Source of the DNA: Cricetomys ansorgei
Lineage: Eukaryota; Chordata; Mammalia; Rodentia; Nesomyidae
DNA length: 64,000 nt
Assembly: GCA_026225945.1 (NCBI GenBank)
Contig: JAMJFZ010001657.1
Span: 1,932,501-1,996,500 of the forward strand
Direction of reading: 5' to 3'
Shown: piece by piece, positions 40,773-50,619 of the stretch
Layout of the letters: each line of letters opens with the position of its first letter
Position numbering within the stretch: position 1 is the stretch's first letter
Position numbers and translations under genes: made by a program
The notes under the pieces: generated by a model
Database searches by the model: none
Seen by the model: the letters and a program-made list of their open reading frames with translations, nothing else
Told to the model about the DNA's origin: nothing

Positions 40773-40823
40773 GTATGTGTGTGTGTGTGTCTGTGTGTCT
40801 GTGTGTGTGCGCGCGCGCGCACG
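40773..40823. repeat. (TG)n-(CG)n alternating purine-pyrimidine tract
   Basis: GTGTGTGTGCGCGCGCGCGC then ACGC at the right end of a TG array; about 50 bp almost entirely alternating. Confidence 0.95.
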
Positions 40824-41020
40824 CTCTTAAAAGGGGAATCTTCACACAGTACCCAAAGAAAAAAGAGGCTGCAAAGTAACTGCAAGATGCTATGAAATTC
40901 CCAGAAACTAGTTCAAACCTCCCCTTAGGGGTACAACAATGATGTCTCTCTTGAGTCAGGGTTTCTAGCAGAGGCTGGCCTTGAACTTGCTTTGCAGCAG
41001 AAGATAACCTGGAACTCTTA

Positions 41021-41227
41021 AAGATTTGTGTGTGTGTGTGTGTGTGTTTGTGTGCGTGCACATGTGTGAAGCATACATCATTCGTGTGGGTGCCCATGGA
41101 GAACAGAAGATTCCGAAGCTAGAGTTACAGATGCTTGCGAGTGGCCCAACTTGGATTCTGCGATCTGAATTTGGGTCCTCTGGAAGAGCAGGAAGTGCTC
41201 TTAACAGCTGAGTCATTCCTGTAGCCC
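41021..41227 (-). repeat. B3 SINE with (TG)n
   Basis: GAAGCTAGAGTTACAGATGC and AGAGCAGGAAGTGCTCTTAAC, with a B1 fragment at 40950-41020 immediately upstream. Confidence 0.88.
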
Positions 41228-41253
41228 ATAAACAAGTTTGGGACTTTTAAATC

Positions 41254-41880
41254 TTTTACTTTATTTTTAGATAGGCAGAATCTCACTACATCACCCTGGC
41301 TGGCCTGCAACTCTTTATGTAGACTAGGCTGACTTCCAACTCACAGAGATCCACCTGCCTCTGAGGCTCTCAGTTCACAGAGAGTGAATGTATGAGTGAG
41401 TTAGTTAAAGAATTAGTGTTGAAATTAGAGAGAGTACAGGAGAATCCAAGAAGAGCAGAGCTAGTCCAGAATAAGCAGTAAGAAGCAGATGATTTATGAT
41501 TTGCAGTTCCGAATTCACAATACAGATCAGAGTGAAAAGATAGTAGCTAAGTGAGCCCAGTCTACTAAGTCTTAGAGGCTGAAACATTCTAGGTTTAGGT
41601 TTGCAGATTAGATTGTACAGAGGCTGAAGCCTTCTAGGTCTAGGCTTAAGATTAGATTGTACGGATGGAGGCTAAAACCCTCTAGGACTGGAGATTGAAT
41701 TTGCAAAGAATAAACTGTCTTCTTTCATGAACCTATTAGAATAAATATAAAAATCTACACTTACACTGGATTACAGGCACGTGCCACCACAATCAGTTTA
41801 TGTAGCAATGGGAGGATCAAACCCAGGGCCTCATCAATGCTAGGTAAGCACTCTGCCAGCTGAACTGCATCATCAGCCAC
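41254..41880 (-). repeat. B4-type SINE split by a ~400-bp insertion
   Basis: The left part (41254-41361) ends ATCCACCTGCCTC. The right part resumes at 41766 with CTGGATTACAGGCACGTGCC and an ID segment AAACCCAGGGCCTCATC. Confidence 0.8.
41362..41765 (+). mobile_element. Unidentified ~404-bp insertion, LTR-like ends
   Basis: Begins TGAGGCTCTC, ends CTACACTTACA, and has two AATAAA words near the 3' end (about 41709 and 41740). It contains a 45/48-bp tandem repeat (GAGGCTGAA...TTCTAGG...AGATTAGATTGTAC) starting at 41575, 41620 and 41668. I found no target duplication, so the LTR reading is tentative. Confidence 0.45.
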
Positions 41881-42480
41881 CTTCTCCCCTTTTAAAATTT
41901 GTATTCTAGACAACTGACATAAGATGAGCATAAGCTAGGGCTGCTTGTTGACTAGATTAGTAAACTAATTAAGACTAGGAGAACAGGGAGAGTGATGTCA
42001 CAGAAACCAAAGGAACCCAGAGACTCCAGAAGGGAATGGTTAATATCAAGTATGACAGATAAGTCAAGAAAAATAAGGACCAAAGGCTACCTTATTATAT
42101 TTGTAATGAGACAGTCAATTGTACATGTTACCATGATGGTTTTATTGGAGGGTTGAGGACAGGTGAAAGCATGATTAAATTAATAGTTGGTGGACTAATG
42201 ACAGGTGAAGGAGGGAAGACACTGTACACTATTATTTGGGTAGCTTGGTTGTGCAGGAGGCAGGGAGACAGGTAACTAGGTGTGGATTCATGGTTAAAGG
42301 AAATGGACCTTTGATTTTTCAGTAAAGAAGTATTCTTTGAACACAGGACTTGGAGAAATCAAATTGGTACTAACTGGAAGCCTCCTCCCTGATGGCTAGC
42401 TCTCAAAATGTTGGATGATGCTATGCAAGTAGTTGCAGGACATAAGGAACAGCTATCAACAGTTCTACCCAGATGTAAAT
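41881..42480. other. Unrecognised, possibly an old mammalian-wide repeat
   Basis: No gene. Words such as GGAGAGTGATGTCACAGAAACCAA recall an ancient interspersed repeat I cannot name. Confidence 0.35.
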
Positions 42481-42489
42481 CCTGCAAAT

Positions 42490-43060
42490 TACAATGACAG
42501 CTGGCTGGGCAATGGTGGCACTAAAATATCTTGAGGGTAACCAAGAGCTGTAAGATTGGACTTAAGGCCCACCCAGTAGGAGGGAATTTGGATCTGGTAC
42601 TGTAAAACTAACCAAGAACCAAGAATGACTGGGGAGGCCATAGACCCTAGAAGAGAACCTACCACTACCATATTGCTATTATTGATATAAATCTAAACTG
42701 TCTTCTATGCATTTATCCTTATACCCATAGATAAGTGCAGCTCTCACCTCTCATCAAAAAACAAAAAGGACAACAAAAAAACCCAAACTTCTTTTTGTAG
42801 CAGACAGAGGCTATTCTAGAGAGCCACAACTTGTCAACCGTAGAGAATAAGTGACTGTGACGTGCCCGTCCACAAATGGGACATTTGTGACACAACATCT
42901 ACACCCAAGGGTTTCAGAAGAGGGGACAAAATTACTGTAAGAGCCAGAAGGCCAGGAGGACTGCTGTGAGGTAGTGTTGCCTGGACATGAAGTCTCTCAA
43001 CAGTATGGTTACCTGCATGTACCCACGTCTGGAGCTGGGAGCTAATTGCTTACATCTTGA
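42490..43060 (+). repeat. Long rodent middle-repetitive element, copy 2
   Basis: Opposite in orientation to the copy at 19735-21045: ACCAAGAATGACTGGGGAGGCC, CATAGATAAGTGCAGCTCTCACC, GAGAGCCACAACTTGTCAACC and CTGTAAGAGCCAGAAGG align with its reverse complement. 42715-42737 is identical to the inverse of 20423-20445. Confidence 0.7.
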
Positions 43061-43079
43061 ACTTCAAGTATGAAGCAGA

Positions 43080-43250
43080 GAGAACAAATTGGAAAATGGC
43101 AAGAGTCTTAAAGTCTGCTTCCAGTGACACACTTCCTCCAACAAGGCCACATCTCTGAAACCTCCCCAAACAGCACCACCAACTGGGGACTAAGTGTTTG
43201 AATATATGAGCCTGCTGTGCACATTTTCATTTAAACCACCACATTTGTCC
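43080..43250 (+). repeat. Rodent repeat end (CACTTCCTCCAACAAGGCC family)
   Basis: AGTGACACACTTCCTCCAACAAGGCC, CACCAACTGGGGACTAAG and TTAAACCACCACA are a very common rodent repeat 3' end, probably L1-related; the family is not certain. Confidence 0.6.
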
Positions 43251-43294
43251 AAAGTGGTCAACTCCACATTCAAGTATATACAGACAACCCTACA

Positions 43295-43335
<41 letters not shown>
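43295..43335. repeat. (CA)n microsatellite
   Basis: About 20 CA units, followed by alternating TA/CA sequence to about 43388. Confidence 0.96.
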
Positions 43336-43337
<2 letters not shown>

Positions 43338-43709
43338 CATATACATACAAACACACACACAAACATATATATGTATATACATATATACGTTTCTGTGTAT
43401 GATGTGATGGGGCACAGAAAGAGCTGGAGGGAGTGGAAGGGTAGATATGATGTATTAACATTGTATTAACAATGTATTAACATTGTAGTTATGTATGAAA
43501 TTCTAAAAAAAAAATAATAGATTAAGTTACTACTGTTTGTTCTTGCTTTTCCTTGTGAAATCTGAAGCTGTCAGGAAGGGTCTCAAGATGCAGGGGCTAG
43601 CTAGCAGAATCTCACTGCTATGGAATGGAGTGAAAGAAAGTGAGAATATGAAGACTCCCATCTACCTGTGCCACTGGAGTGGAGAACTGTGATTGGATAG
43701 AGACCAGTG

Positions 43710-43711
<2 letters not shown>

Positions 43712-43773
<62 letters not shown>
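43712..43773. repeat. (TA)n followed by poly(T)
   Basis: About 24 TA units, then about 15 T. Confidence 0.96.
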
Positions 43774-45451
43774 AAAGGTGTTTTGATGTTTTCTGATACT
43801 TGGATCTGGGCTCTCAAGCCTTTGTTTGGGGGCCAAAAGGTAAATGTTTTCTTTAAAGGTGGTAAGTGTTTCTAAATCCTGTATCTAAGGTTTAAGTCTT
43901 TTGTAGCTGTTACTTTTCACTGGCAACTTGACTCTGCGCTCCTATTCCCAGCAGGTGACTATTACTGATAAAAATTCCTAATTTGTAACTTTTTTAAACC
44001 CCCTTTAGTTCTAAAAGGTTATGAAGGAAAGGAAAGGAAGGAAGAATTCTTTACAGCCCTTTCTGGCTGTTTTAATCTGTCTGAACCTGGAGGACTGGAC
44101 TAACTTCTAAAATTCTTTATGCCATTAACATTTTTTCCCCCAGTTATCTCAGTAACTTTCCTCTGTCTGAGGCTTCCTAGCAACTGTCTGCCTTCTTTCT
44201 TATTCTCTGGAACTATCTGTCTTTATCTGAGCCTTGTTTCTGCCTGCCTTCCCTATCTATTACAGCTCAGTCTCCTGATACCACCCAACCAACTATCTTT
44301 TCCAACAGAAACACTCTCTTAAATAGCTCCCCTCAATCTGTTCCCAGAAGTCCAAGCAGCGTGTAACCATAAGGAAGGCTGCACAGTACAAAAAACTTCT
44401 TGGCAAAGCCTCCCCCTACAAGTAATATCATGGGCACATTTAGCATCAGGAATTTTGAGGGGAGAGCTCTGATTCTTTTTCACAAGGTCTTACTATGTAG
44501 AGCAGGCAGATCCTCCTGCCTTGGTTTCCCTGATTCTTGAAAGAATGCAGGTTTCTGGTGATTTGGGGGAGTGGCTCTTCAGGTTGAATCTTGATGAGTT
44601 AAAAAAAAAAGTAAGTGGAATGTCGAACAGGAGCTGTTTGAATTTCTAGGGACTGAACAATTATGCAGGCATTTCTGCTTTGAAAAGTGGCAGAGCAGAG
44701 AGGGTGGATGCCAGCAGCAGGGCTTCACCCTTAGTAAGTTACTCTAATTTACACCCTCTGTGTAGAGGTAATATTATTAAACCAAATCAAAACAACAACA
44801 ACAAACAAAAAACAAAGAAACAGACCAGGCAAGGGGGTTTCCTTAACATCAGAAACTGCCAAATCAGTGGAACAAAAAAGAAAACAAGAAATCAGTTTCA
44901 AAATGGATATGTTTGCAAAATGCCAGAGGGGAAAATGAGGCTCTCCTAGACCCAATAAACTGATAATATCTCAGAGATCTATTTTGACCTCCATAGAACA
45001 CCTATACTACTCGAGGTTGTTGATTCACAAAGCAAAGGCACAGAGGAGAGTGCTTTATTTTCCTTCTCTTTTTCCTTTTCCCTCAAAGATGCCAAGACAG
45101 AAACCAGGACTTCCCCTCCTCTTGGTCTCCCACCGCACCCCACCCCAAGCATGCTTACGTGACCAGCTCTAGTTTCTGCTTAGCTGGCTGCGGAGCCCCT
45201 GGGGCTCTCCAGGCAGCCGGTTGTAACCTGCAGTCTTTCCTCTCACCTGTCACTGGATGACTTCCAGGCGTCTAAGAAACCTTTTCTGCATCTTCACTGA
45301 GGAGTCAAAGGAGACCTTGAGTCCAAAAGGAGACTGCCCATGGTTCCCCGGGGGTGTTGTCCTGATTTTCCATGTAAATATAATTTCCAATTGAAACTGC
45401 AAACCTTCTCTTTTTCTTACCTCACTGCACCTGTTTAAGAAGCTAGATTGG
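43774..45451. other. 1.7-kb SINE-poor block
   Basis: Only a short antisense B1-like fragment (about 44475-44540) is recognised. GGAAA-rich at 44025-44045. No exon identified. Confidence 0.45.
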
Positions 45452-45585
45452 AGCAGGGCATTTTAGCTCACACCTGTAATCCTGGTAGCTAGGAAGCTGA
45501 AGCAGAAGCATGTAGCCTAGACTGGTCTCAAACTATGGCAACCTTCCTGCCTTGGGCTTCTGAATGCTGAGATTACAGCATGCCC
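45452..45585. repeat. Inverted pair of truncated B1 SINEs
   Basis: A sense B1 (CTCACACCTGTAATCCTGG to AAGCTGAAGCAGAAGC) is followed within a few bases by an antisense B1 (TAGACTGGTCTCAAACTATGG to GCTGAGATTACAGCATGCC). The arms can pair over roughly 50 bp. Confidence 0.8.
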
Positions 45586-45754
45586 AGTGCTATTCAGTTC
45601 AGACCTACCATTCCTAACATGTAGAAAGGGCCTTTAATGCATTTCTAAATCTGATTTTTGTCTTGGCTAAACAGAACATGTTTGCAGGGTACACTTTGCT
45701 CACAAACCACCAATTAACAATCTCTGCTAGCTGATAACTTTTCACGTTGGCTTT

Positions 45755-45960
45755 ATTGATTCACACAATAAATGTACCTGGGGTCTTTACTGAAGGTTAG
45801 GTGACACAGGTTTTGGAATTTGCCTAGTTATTGTCTCTATTTTACACATAAAAAGATGAAATTTGAGCCACTAAATAACCTGACCATGGCCACAGGTTGG
45901 GAAATGAGTGGATTTGAGTTTAGTTTGTTTCCATAACTCAAGGTTATGACTCAAAGGCAG
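45755..45960 (-). repeat. MIR SINE (ancient)
   Basis: ACACAATAAATGTACCTGG, TTGTCTCTATTTTACACATAAA, TAACCTGACCATGGCCACAGG and GAGTGGATTTGAGTTTAG match the antisense MIR order (CTCAATAAATGT, ATTTTACAGATGAGG, TTGCCCAAGGTCACA, GGGATTCGAA). Confidence 0.75.
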
Positions 45961-46160
45961 TGGTTAAGGTTAAATGCATCCACTTATCTTGAAGGATGAG
46001 TCAGCAAACAAACTGAGGTGGGCAAGCCAGCCAGAGAAAATCATTAGAACCAAGGATCGAAAATGAGGTTTTGAAAACGAGATGAAGAGGTTTTCAGGCG
46101 AAGGGTCGGTACTTGGACAGCTTGGTCTTAATGCCAATTGCAAGACTTAAGAGTAATACA

Positions 46161-46360
46161 GAAGTCAGGTGTGGTGAGGCGAAGTTTTTAGCCCTGCACT
46201 CAGAAGGCAGAGGTAGGTGGAACTCTGAGTGAGTTTACAGGACAGCCAGAGCTAGGTAAAGAGGTAGGCCACAGGGCTCAGGCCTGTTATTCCAACTACT
46301 TGAGACAGGAAGTTCAAGGTCAATTCGAGCAACTCTGTGCGGATCATTATCAAAACCCCA
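46161..46360 (+). repeat. Two adjacent B1-like SINEs
   Basis: GTCAGGTGTGGTGAGGCGAAG with GAAGGCAGAGGTAGGTGG (46161-46262), then GGGCTCAGGCCTGTTATTCC with AGTTCAAGGTCAATTCG (46266-46360). Confidence 0.75.
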
Positions 46361-46367
46361 AGCACAG

Positions 46368-46578
46368 GGGCTAGAGAGATGGTTCGATGGTTAACACACT
46401 GGTTGCTCCCCAAAGAACCTGGGTTCAGCCCTCAACATCTATGTGGTGGCTCACAACTGTCTGTATCCCCAGTTCCAGGGGATCTGATAATCTCTTCTGA
46501 GCTCTGCTGGCATTGTATGCATGTGGTCACAGACACATATTCAGGCAAACACCCCCACCCACTCACCCTCTAAATGAA
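46368..46578 (+). repeat. B3 SINE
   Basis: GGGGCTAGAGAGATGGTTCG, CCCCAGTTCCAGGGGATCTG and AGGCAAACACCCCCACCC. Confidence 0.93.
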
Positions 46579-46597
46579 CAACAACAACAAAAACCCA

Positions 46598-46770
46598 GAC
46601 ATGGCCATTGAGAGGTTTGGTGGGTACAGGCTTTGGGTGGCAAGTCTGACAACCTGGATTCCATCCTTACAACCCACATGGTGGCAGGAGAGAACTCATA
46701 AAAGTTGTCCCCTGACACATGCTCCCACAGGTATCTATGTATACACACACACACTAAATTAATAAATAAA
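46598..46770 (+). repeat. B3A SINE
   Basis: GCCATTGAGAGGTTTGGTGGG, GTTGTCCCCTGACACATGC and an AATTAATAAATAAATGG tail. Confidence 0.85.
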
Positions 46771-46786
46771 TGGGGTGGGGGAGCCA

Positions 46787-46813
46787 ACACACACACACAC
46801 GCACACACACACA
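46787..46813. repeat. (CA)n microsatellite
   Basis: About 13 CA units with one GC interruption. Confidence 0.95.
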
Positions 46814-46891
46814 AAGGCAAAAAAGTGGCTTTAGAATGTATGTCTTTTCCCAGTTCACTAGCCCATTCCCATTCTTGGAAGTGCCTTTCGC

Positions 46892-46948
46892 GCTCTCTCT
46901 CTCCCTCTCTCTCCCTCTCCCCTCTCTCTCTCTCTCTCTCCCCCTTCT
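46892..46948. repeat. (CT)n polypyrimidine tract
   Basis: CTCTCTCC-type repeats directly before a B1 tail. Confidence 0.95.
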
Positions 46949-47081
46949 CTTTTTTGGTTTTTCCAGTTTCTCTGTGCATCCCTGACTGTCTTGGAACTCA
47001 CTCTGCAGATCAGCTGAGATCCACCTGCCTCTGCCTCCCGAGTGCTGGGATTAAAGGCGTGTTCCATCACTCCCGGCTAAT
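46949..47081 (-). repeat. B1 SINE
   Basis: TTTTTTGGTTTTTCCAGTTTCTC and CCCGAGTGCTGGGATTAAAGGCG; the 3' half is well preserved and has a small internal deletion. Confidence 0.92.
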
Positions 47082-47098
47082 AACCTCAAAAATATATA

Positions 47099-47165
47099 TA
47101 ACTCAAGGGTAGAGCACTTGCCTAACATGCATAAAGCCCTAATTTCAATCTCCAGGAACTCCACC
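47099..47165 (+). repeat. ID SINE
   Basis: ACTCAAGGGTAGAGCACTTGCC and AAAGCCCTAATTTCAATCTCC. It is the last SINE before the promoter; the purine tract may be its expanded A-rich tail. Confidence 0.75.
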
Positions 47166-47180
47166 CCACCCCCAAAAAAT

Positions 47181-47505
<325 letters not shown>

Positions 47506-47518
47506 CGCAGGAACAGCG

Positions 47519-47537
47519 ACTACAAGTTCCAGAAAGC
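47519..47537 (+). promoter_or_regulatory. Second, weaker ACTACAA-type motif
   Basis: ACTACAAGTTCCAGAAAGC keeps the ACTACAA half and a TTCCAG core but has a degenerate 3' half. It lies 63 bp upstream of the better match in the same orientation, giving a tandem pair at the edge of the CpG island. Confidence 0.5.
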
Positions 47538-47548
47538 GACGCGCGAAT

Positions 47549-47556
47549 TTTCCCGC
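47549..47556 (+). promoter_or_regulatory. E2F-like site TTTCCCGC
   Basis: TTTCCCGC matches TTTSSCGC exactly and lies between the two ACTACAA-type elements. Function is inferred. Confidence 0.4.
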
Positions 47557-47581
47557 CAGCAATTCGGCTCGCCTTGTAAGA

Positions 47582-47600
47582 ACTACAAATCCCGGCATGC
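47582..47600 (+). promoter_or_regulatory. ZNF143/THAP11-type motif (ACTACAAnTCCC...GCATGC)
   Basis: ACTACAAATCCCGGCATGC fits the long ACTACAA-TCCC-GCATGC promoter element bound by ZNF143 and THAP11/HCFC1 at many CpG-island promoters. It sits 154 bp upstream of the ATG, a typical promoter-proximal position. Binding is inferred from sequence only. Confidence 0.75.
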
Positions 47601-47735
47601 CCCGGGACACCGGTCCTCGCCCCTCGCTGGTTCCGCCCCCTTTCCCCACAGCCCCCGCCCGCCGGGTTGGCCTCGAAGAGTTTGTCCGGTGGCTGTAGCA
47701 GACAGAGGCGCAGCGAGAACTCTGGTGGCGGTACG
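47601..47735 (+). other. KIF13B: KIF13B probable 5' untranslated leader (start site not mapped)
   Basis: GC-rich sequence between the ACTACAA-type element and the ATG, without splice acceptors, most likely transcribed as the leader. The start site cannot be fixed by reading. An ATG at 47597 inside the GCATGC of the upstream element opens a 33-codon frame ending TAG at 47698. It would act as an upstream ORF only if transcription begins at or before 47597. Confidence 0.5.
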
Positions 47736-47790
47736 ATGGGCGATTCCAAAGTGAAAGTGGCGGTGCGGGTCCGGCCAATGAACCGACGAG
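47736..47790 (+). CDS. KIF13B: KIF13B coding exon 1 (start codon, first strand of kinesin motor domain)
   Basis: This exon carries the start codon and the first 18 codons plus one base of KIF13B (GAKIN), a plus-end-directed kinesin-3 motor of roughly 1,800 residues that moves membrane and scaffold cargo such as DLG1 along microtubules. The peptide begins MGDSKVKVAVRVRPMNRR. Residues 6-14 form the first beta strand of the motor, ending in the RxRP motif (R11-V-R-P14) that contacts the adenine of ATP. MGDSK separates it from KIF13A, which I recall as starting MSDTK. The ATG has A at -3 and G at +4. An in-frame reading frame extends upstream to 47667 but contains no earlier ATG. The exon ends on a single G followed by the donor GTGAGC at 47791, so intron 1 is phase 1 and the split codon becomes Glu19. 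The P-loop and switch regions lie in exons beyond the window. Residue 12 is Val; I recall Ile in human. Confidence 0.96.
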
Positions 47791-48154
47791 GTGAGCGCTC
47801 GTCCGGGGCCGGGGGCGACAGGTGCCTGTGGTGCGAGAGCCTCAGTGTCCCGGGGGGTCCCGGCGGGCCACCCTTCACCGCGCGTGCGCCCTCGACGGCG
47901 CGGCCGGGCCCTCAGCCCTCCGCCCCGCCAGCTGTCACCGTGCCCGCCAGGCCTCGGGTTGCTCCGGCCTCGTAGTTTGCCTGTTCACGCCGCTCGGGGC
48001 AGTTCTCAGAGCGGACAGCCCCCTTTTTCGATTTTCCACTTTCCATCACTTGAACCTGCACCTTGTGGCTGTTTGCAGAAAGGAAGGACGTGCCTTCTTA
48101 GTTCCTTCTGGTTTGTGATTGTTGAGAGTTTTCTTCTTCTTTTTTTTTTTTTCT

Positions 48155-49249
48155 TCCCCTGTTGCTCAAAGTGATAGTCATCATCTCAACAATAAATAGT
48201 ATCGGTGCCAAGATTCTTGGGAAATTGTATCTTTCAGACATGCTGTGAAGTCTGTAGGGAGGGTAGAGAAAGTAGATAAACTCAGGACACGTAAATCATC
48301 TTTCCAAGTTGGAAGGGCTGAAGCCCAACTCAAGTCCGGAGAGTAACTGGTTTTTGCCTTTGCGGCTTCACCAGAGGCTGACTGGGCAGGCTACTTTAAA
48401 TGAAGTGATGTGTTTGCAAACACTTTATATACAAATCTTGTTATTGAGGTTGCTGCTTCACTCCCAGGAGATGGAATTGCAGTTAATTGATTAGATTACT
48501 GACTTGCTAGAGCCGTTTTTAAAGGCCAGAATAATTTTCTAAGGTTTCTTGTTTGTTTTACTGTGTTTAAAATCAAGTGTCTAGAAATAGGGTCTTTCTG
48601 TCTCCATGCCCCTTTGTATGTATATTGAGATTAAATATGTGAAAGTTGACAAAGATTTCTCTGATCGGTTGTTCTGTGGGAAGTTTCTCTGTTTTCTTGG
48701 CATTGCCCACCTGAACCTATGTTTTCCTCAGAGACTAACTTTTTAAAGCTCTCAGCCGATTGCCTGCTTGCATCCAGGCTCTCACAAAACAAAGTAACTT
48801 AGACCTCTGAAAGTTTTCAGCAGCTCCCGTTTTCGAGTATCCAAACTTCGTTATTTTCTTTCACTTCAAGCTTATTGTGATCATCACTGTGATAAAAAGC
48901 AACACCAAGCCAAATGGAACCCGACTTATCTGGGAATGATTTGGAAAGAATGGGTTCAGCACATTCTTAAAATTTCCTTTTTGCAAAAACACTTGGAAAT
49001 GTCAGTGCTGAAAAGAGGCCCCTAAGTAGCTACCACAGCAGGGCTTAGTGTGGATAGTTAGAGCCCAGCTCTTCTTCCTTCTTTTCTGTTACTGGAAGGA
49101 AGCTACCGTCTTTACTTAATTTGCCAAGGCTGTAACTCTAACAGTAGTTGTTAATAATGCTCAGAGTCTTGATATATGCATCGAATGATTTTAGCTTGTG
49201 GAGGACAAATTAGTTGTTCCTTAGAGCGAACGTTTATCTTTCCCTTCTT
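48155..49249. other. 1.1-kb repeat-poor start of intron 1
   Basis: No SINE recognised in the block following the CpG island and a T-run at 48138-48152. Promoter-proximal introns are often kept free of insertions; nothing more specific is seen. Confidence 0.5.
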
Positions 49250-49405
49250 TTCTTTCCTTTTTTTTCTTTCTTCCCCGAGACAGAGTTTCTCTGTTGTAAC
49301 TCTGGCTGTCATGGAACTGTAGACCAAGCTGTCCTGGAACTCAAAGTCTGCCTGCCTGCCTCTGCCTCCCAAGCGCTAGGATTAAAGGTGTGCACCATCA
49401 CACAC
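49250..49405 (-). repeat. B1 SINE
   Basis: CCGAGACAGAGTTTCTCTG and AGCGCTAGGATTAAAGGTGTGC. Confidence 0.9.
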
Positions 49406-49432
49406 CTGCGCCTTCTTTCTTTTTAAAAATAA

Positions 49433-49504
49433 CTGCTGAGGATCCGAACCCTGCTCCTCCCCTGTGCAGGTCATGTTTTATCCACTGAACCATCTCCCTA
49501 GCCC
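49433..49504 (-). repeat. ID SINE
   Basis: GAGGATCCGAACCCTGCTCC and TATCCACTGAACCATCTCCC. Confidence 0.7.
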
Positions 49505-49512
49505 TCTTAGTC

Positions 49513-49644
49513 TTTTTCCATTTATTTATTTATTTAGAGATAGTCTCTTTATGTAGACCAGATTGGTCTGGAACTTATGATCATCCTCCTGCCTCAGCCT
49601 CCTGAGTGCTGGGATTACAGGGGGTGCACCACCCACTCCTGGCT
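49513..49644 (-). repeat. B1-like SINE
   Basis: (TTTA)n, AGAGATAGTCTCTTTATGTAG and GAGTGCTGGGATTACAGGG. Confidence 0.87.
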
Positions 49645-50344
49645 GAAACTCACTTTAAAATGAATGTTTACAGTTTGGCTCCATTGTCCTGTGACACAGT
49701 GCCTCCTAGTCTCTCTCCTTACTCTGTCTTCTGTCTTATGTTTCCTAGTATGCACTAGACTGCCTTTCCAGTGATCCTCACAGATAATTTCTTCATGTAA
49801 AGGTTGTTGTGCAATATAATAGAGAGGAATATTAAAGCCTGTGATTTCTAAGTTGGAATCTTGAATTCCTATGGAAAGTCAGTGACAGAGTTGAGCTACT
49901 TTTCGTTGAGTGCGAAAAGCTTCCTATTCAAATGTTACTTTTTCTGGGAAAATTAATGTTTTAAGTGCTAGCATATGACTGACTATCAAATAGTTAGTTG
50001 GCTAACTATTTAACTAAGACAGGTGCTCCTGACTTAGTGTGAACATGCAGGAAGCATCCTGAGGACTGACGTGGAGACCAACCGAGAAAGGGTCGCTGGG
50101 ATGTACTTCTGCTCATAAACACTGTTGTTTGAAATGACAGTGTCTGTTTTGAGGGAAGTCTGGAGATTTCCAGAACCCTTTGGTGTAGGGTTCAGATCTT
50201 TGTGTGACTCAGTGGATGGTTGTACTTAGGGGCTCCAGCTTTTCTCTCAGTTGTTAGTTGGGAAACTTAGTTGAATATCAAGCAGTAGCCCCTAGTTTAA
50301 CAATAACTAGAGTTCTAATGGCTAATTTGTCAAGATAAAGAAAG
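49645..50344. other. 700-bp unrecognised block of intron 1
   Basis: No repeat or exon seen. Confidence 0.45.
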
Positions 50345-50448
50345 GATGGGTGTGTGGGAATGTGTGTCAGTGTCTATAACTCAGCACTTGGAAGGTGGAG
50401 GCAGGAGGATCTCAGTTTGAGGTGAATCTGGGCTGTAGTCAGTGAAAT
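50345..50448 (+). repeat. Diverged B1 SINE, left arm of an inverted pair
   Basis: ACTCAGCACTTGGAAGGTGGAGGC and AGTTTGAGGTGAATCTGGGC. Confidence 0.72.
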
Positions 50449-50450
50449 TG

Positions 50451-50619
50451 CTTTTTTTTTTTTTCTTTTTTGGTTTTTCAGGATAGGGTTTCTCTTTTAT
50501 TACTCTGGATGTCCTGGAACTCACTCTGTAGACCAGGCTGGCCTCAAACTCACAGAGAACTGGCCTGCCTCTGCCTCCTGAGTGCTGGGATTAAAGGCGT
50601 GTTTCACTACCACCCAGCA
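50451..50619 (-). repeat. B1 SINE, right arm of an inverted pair
   Basis: Poly(T), GTAGACCAGGCTGGCCTC and GAGTGCTGGGATTAAAGGCGTG; well preserved. Confidence 0.94.

Noticed and set aside
1206..47165. GATGGCTCAG...GGTTC-type boxes as tRNA genes
   Set aside because: All lie at the heads of B2-type, B3 or ID SINEs, which are tRNA-derived; none folds as a complete tRNA gene by inspection.
47667..47735. N-terminal extension of KIF13B in frame upstream of the ATG
   Set aside because: The frame is open but starts at TTG, not ATG; the ATG at 47736 has a good context and matches the family N-terminus.
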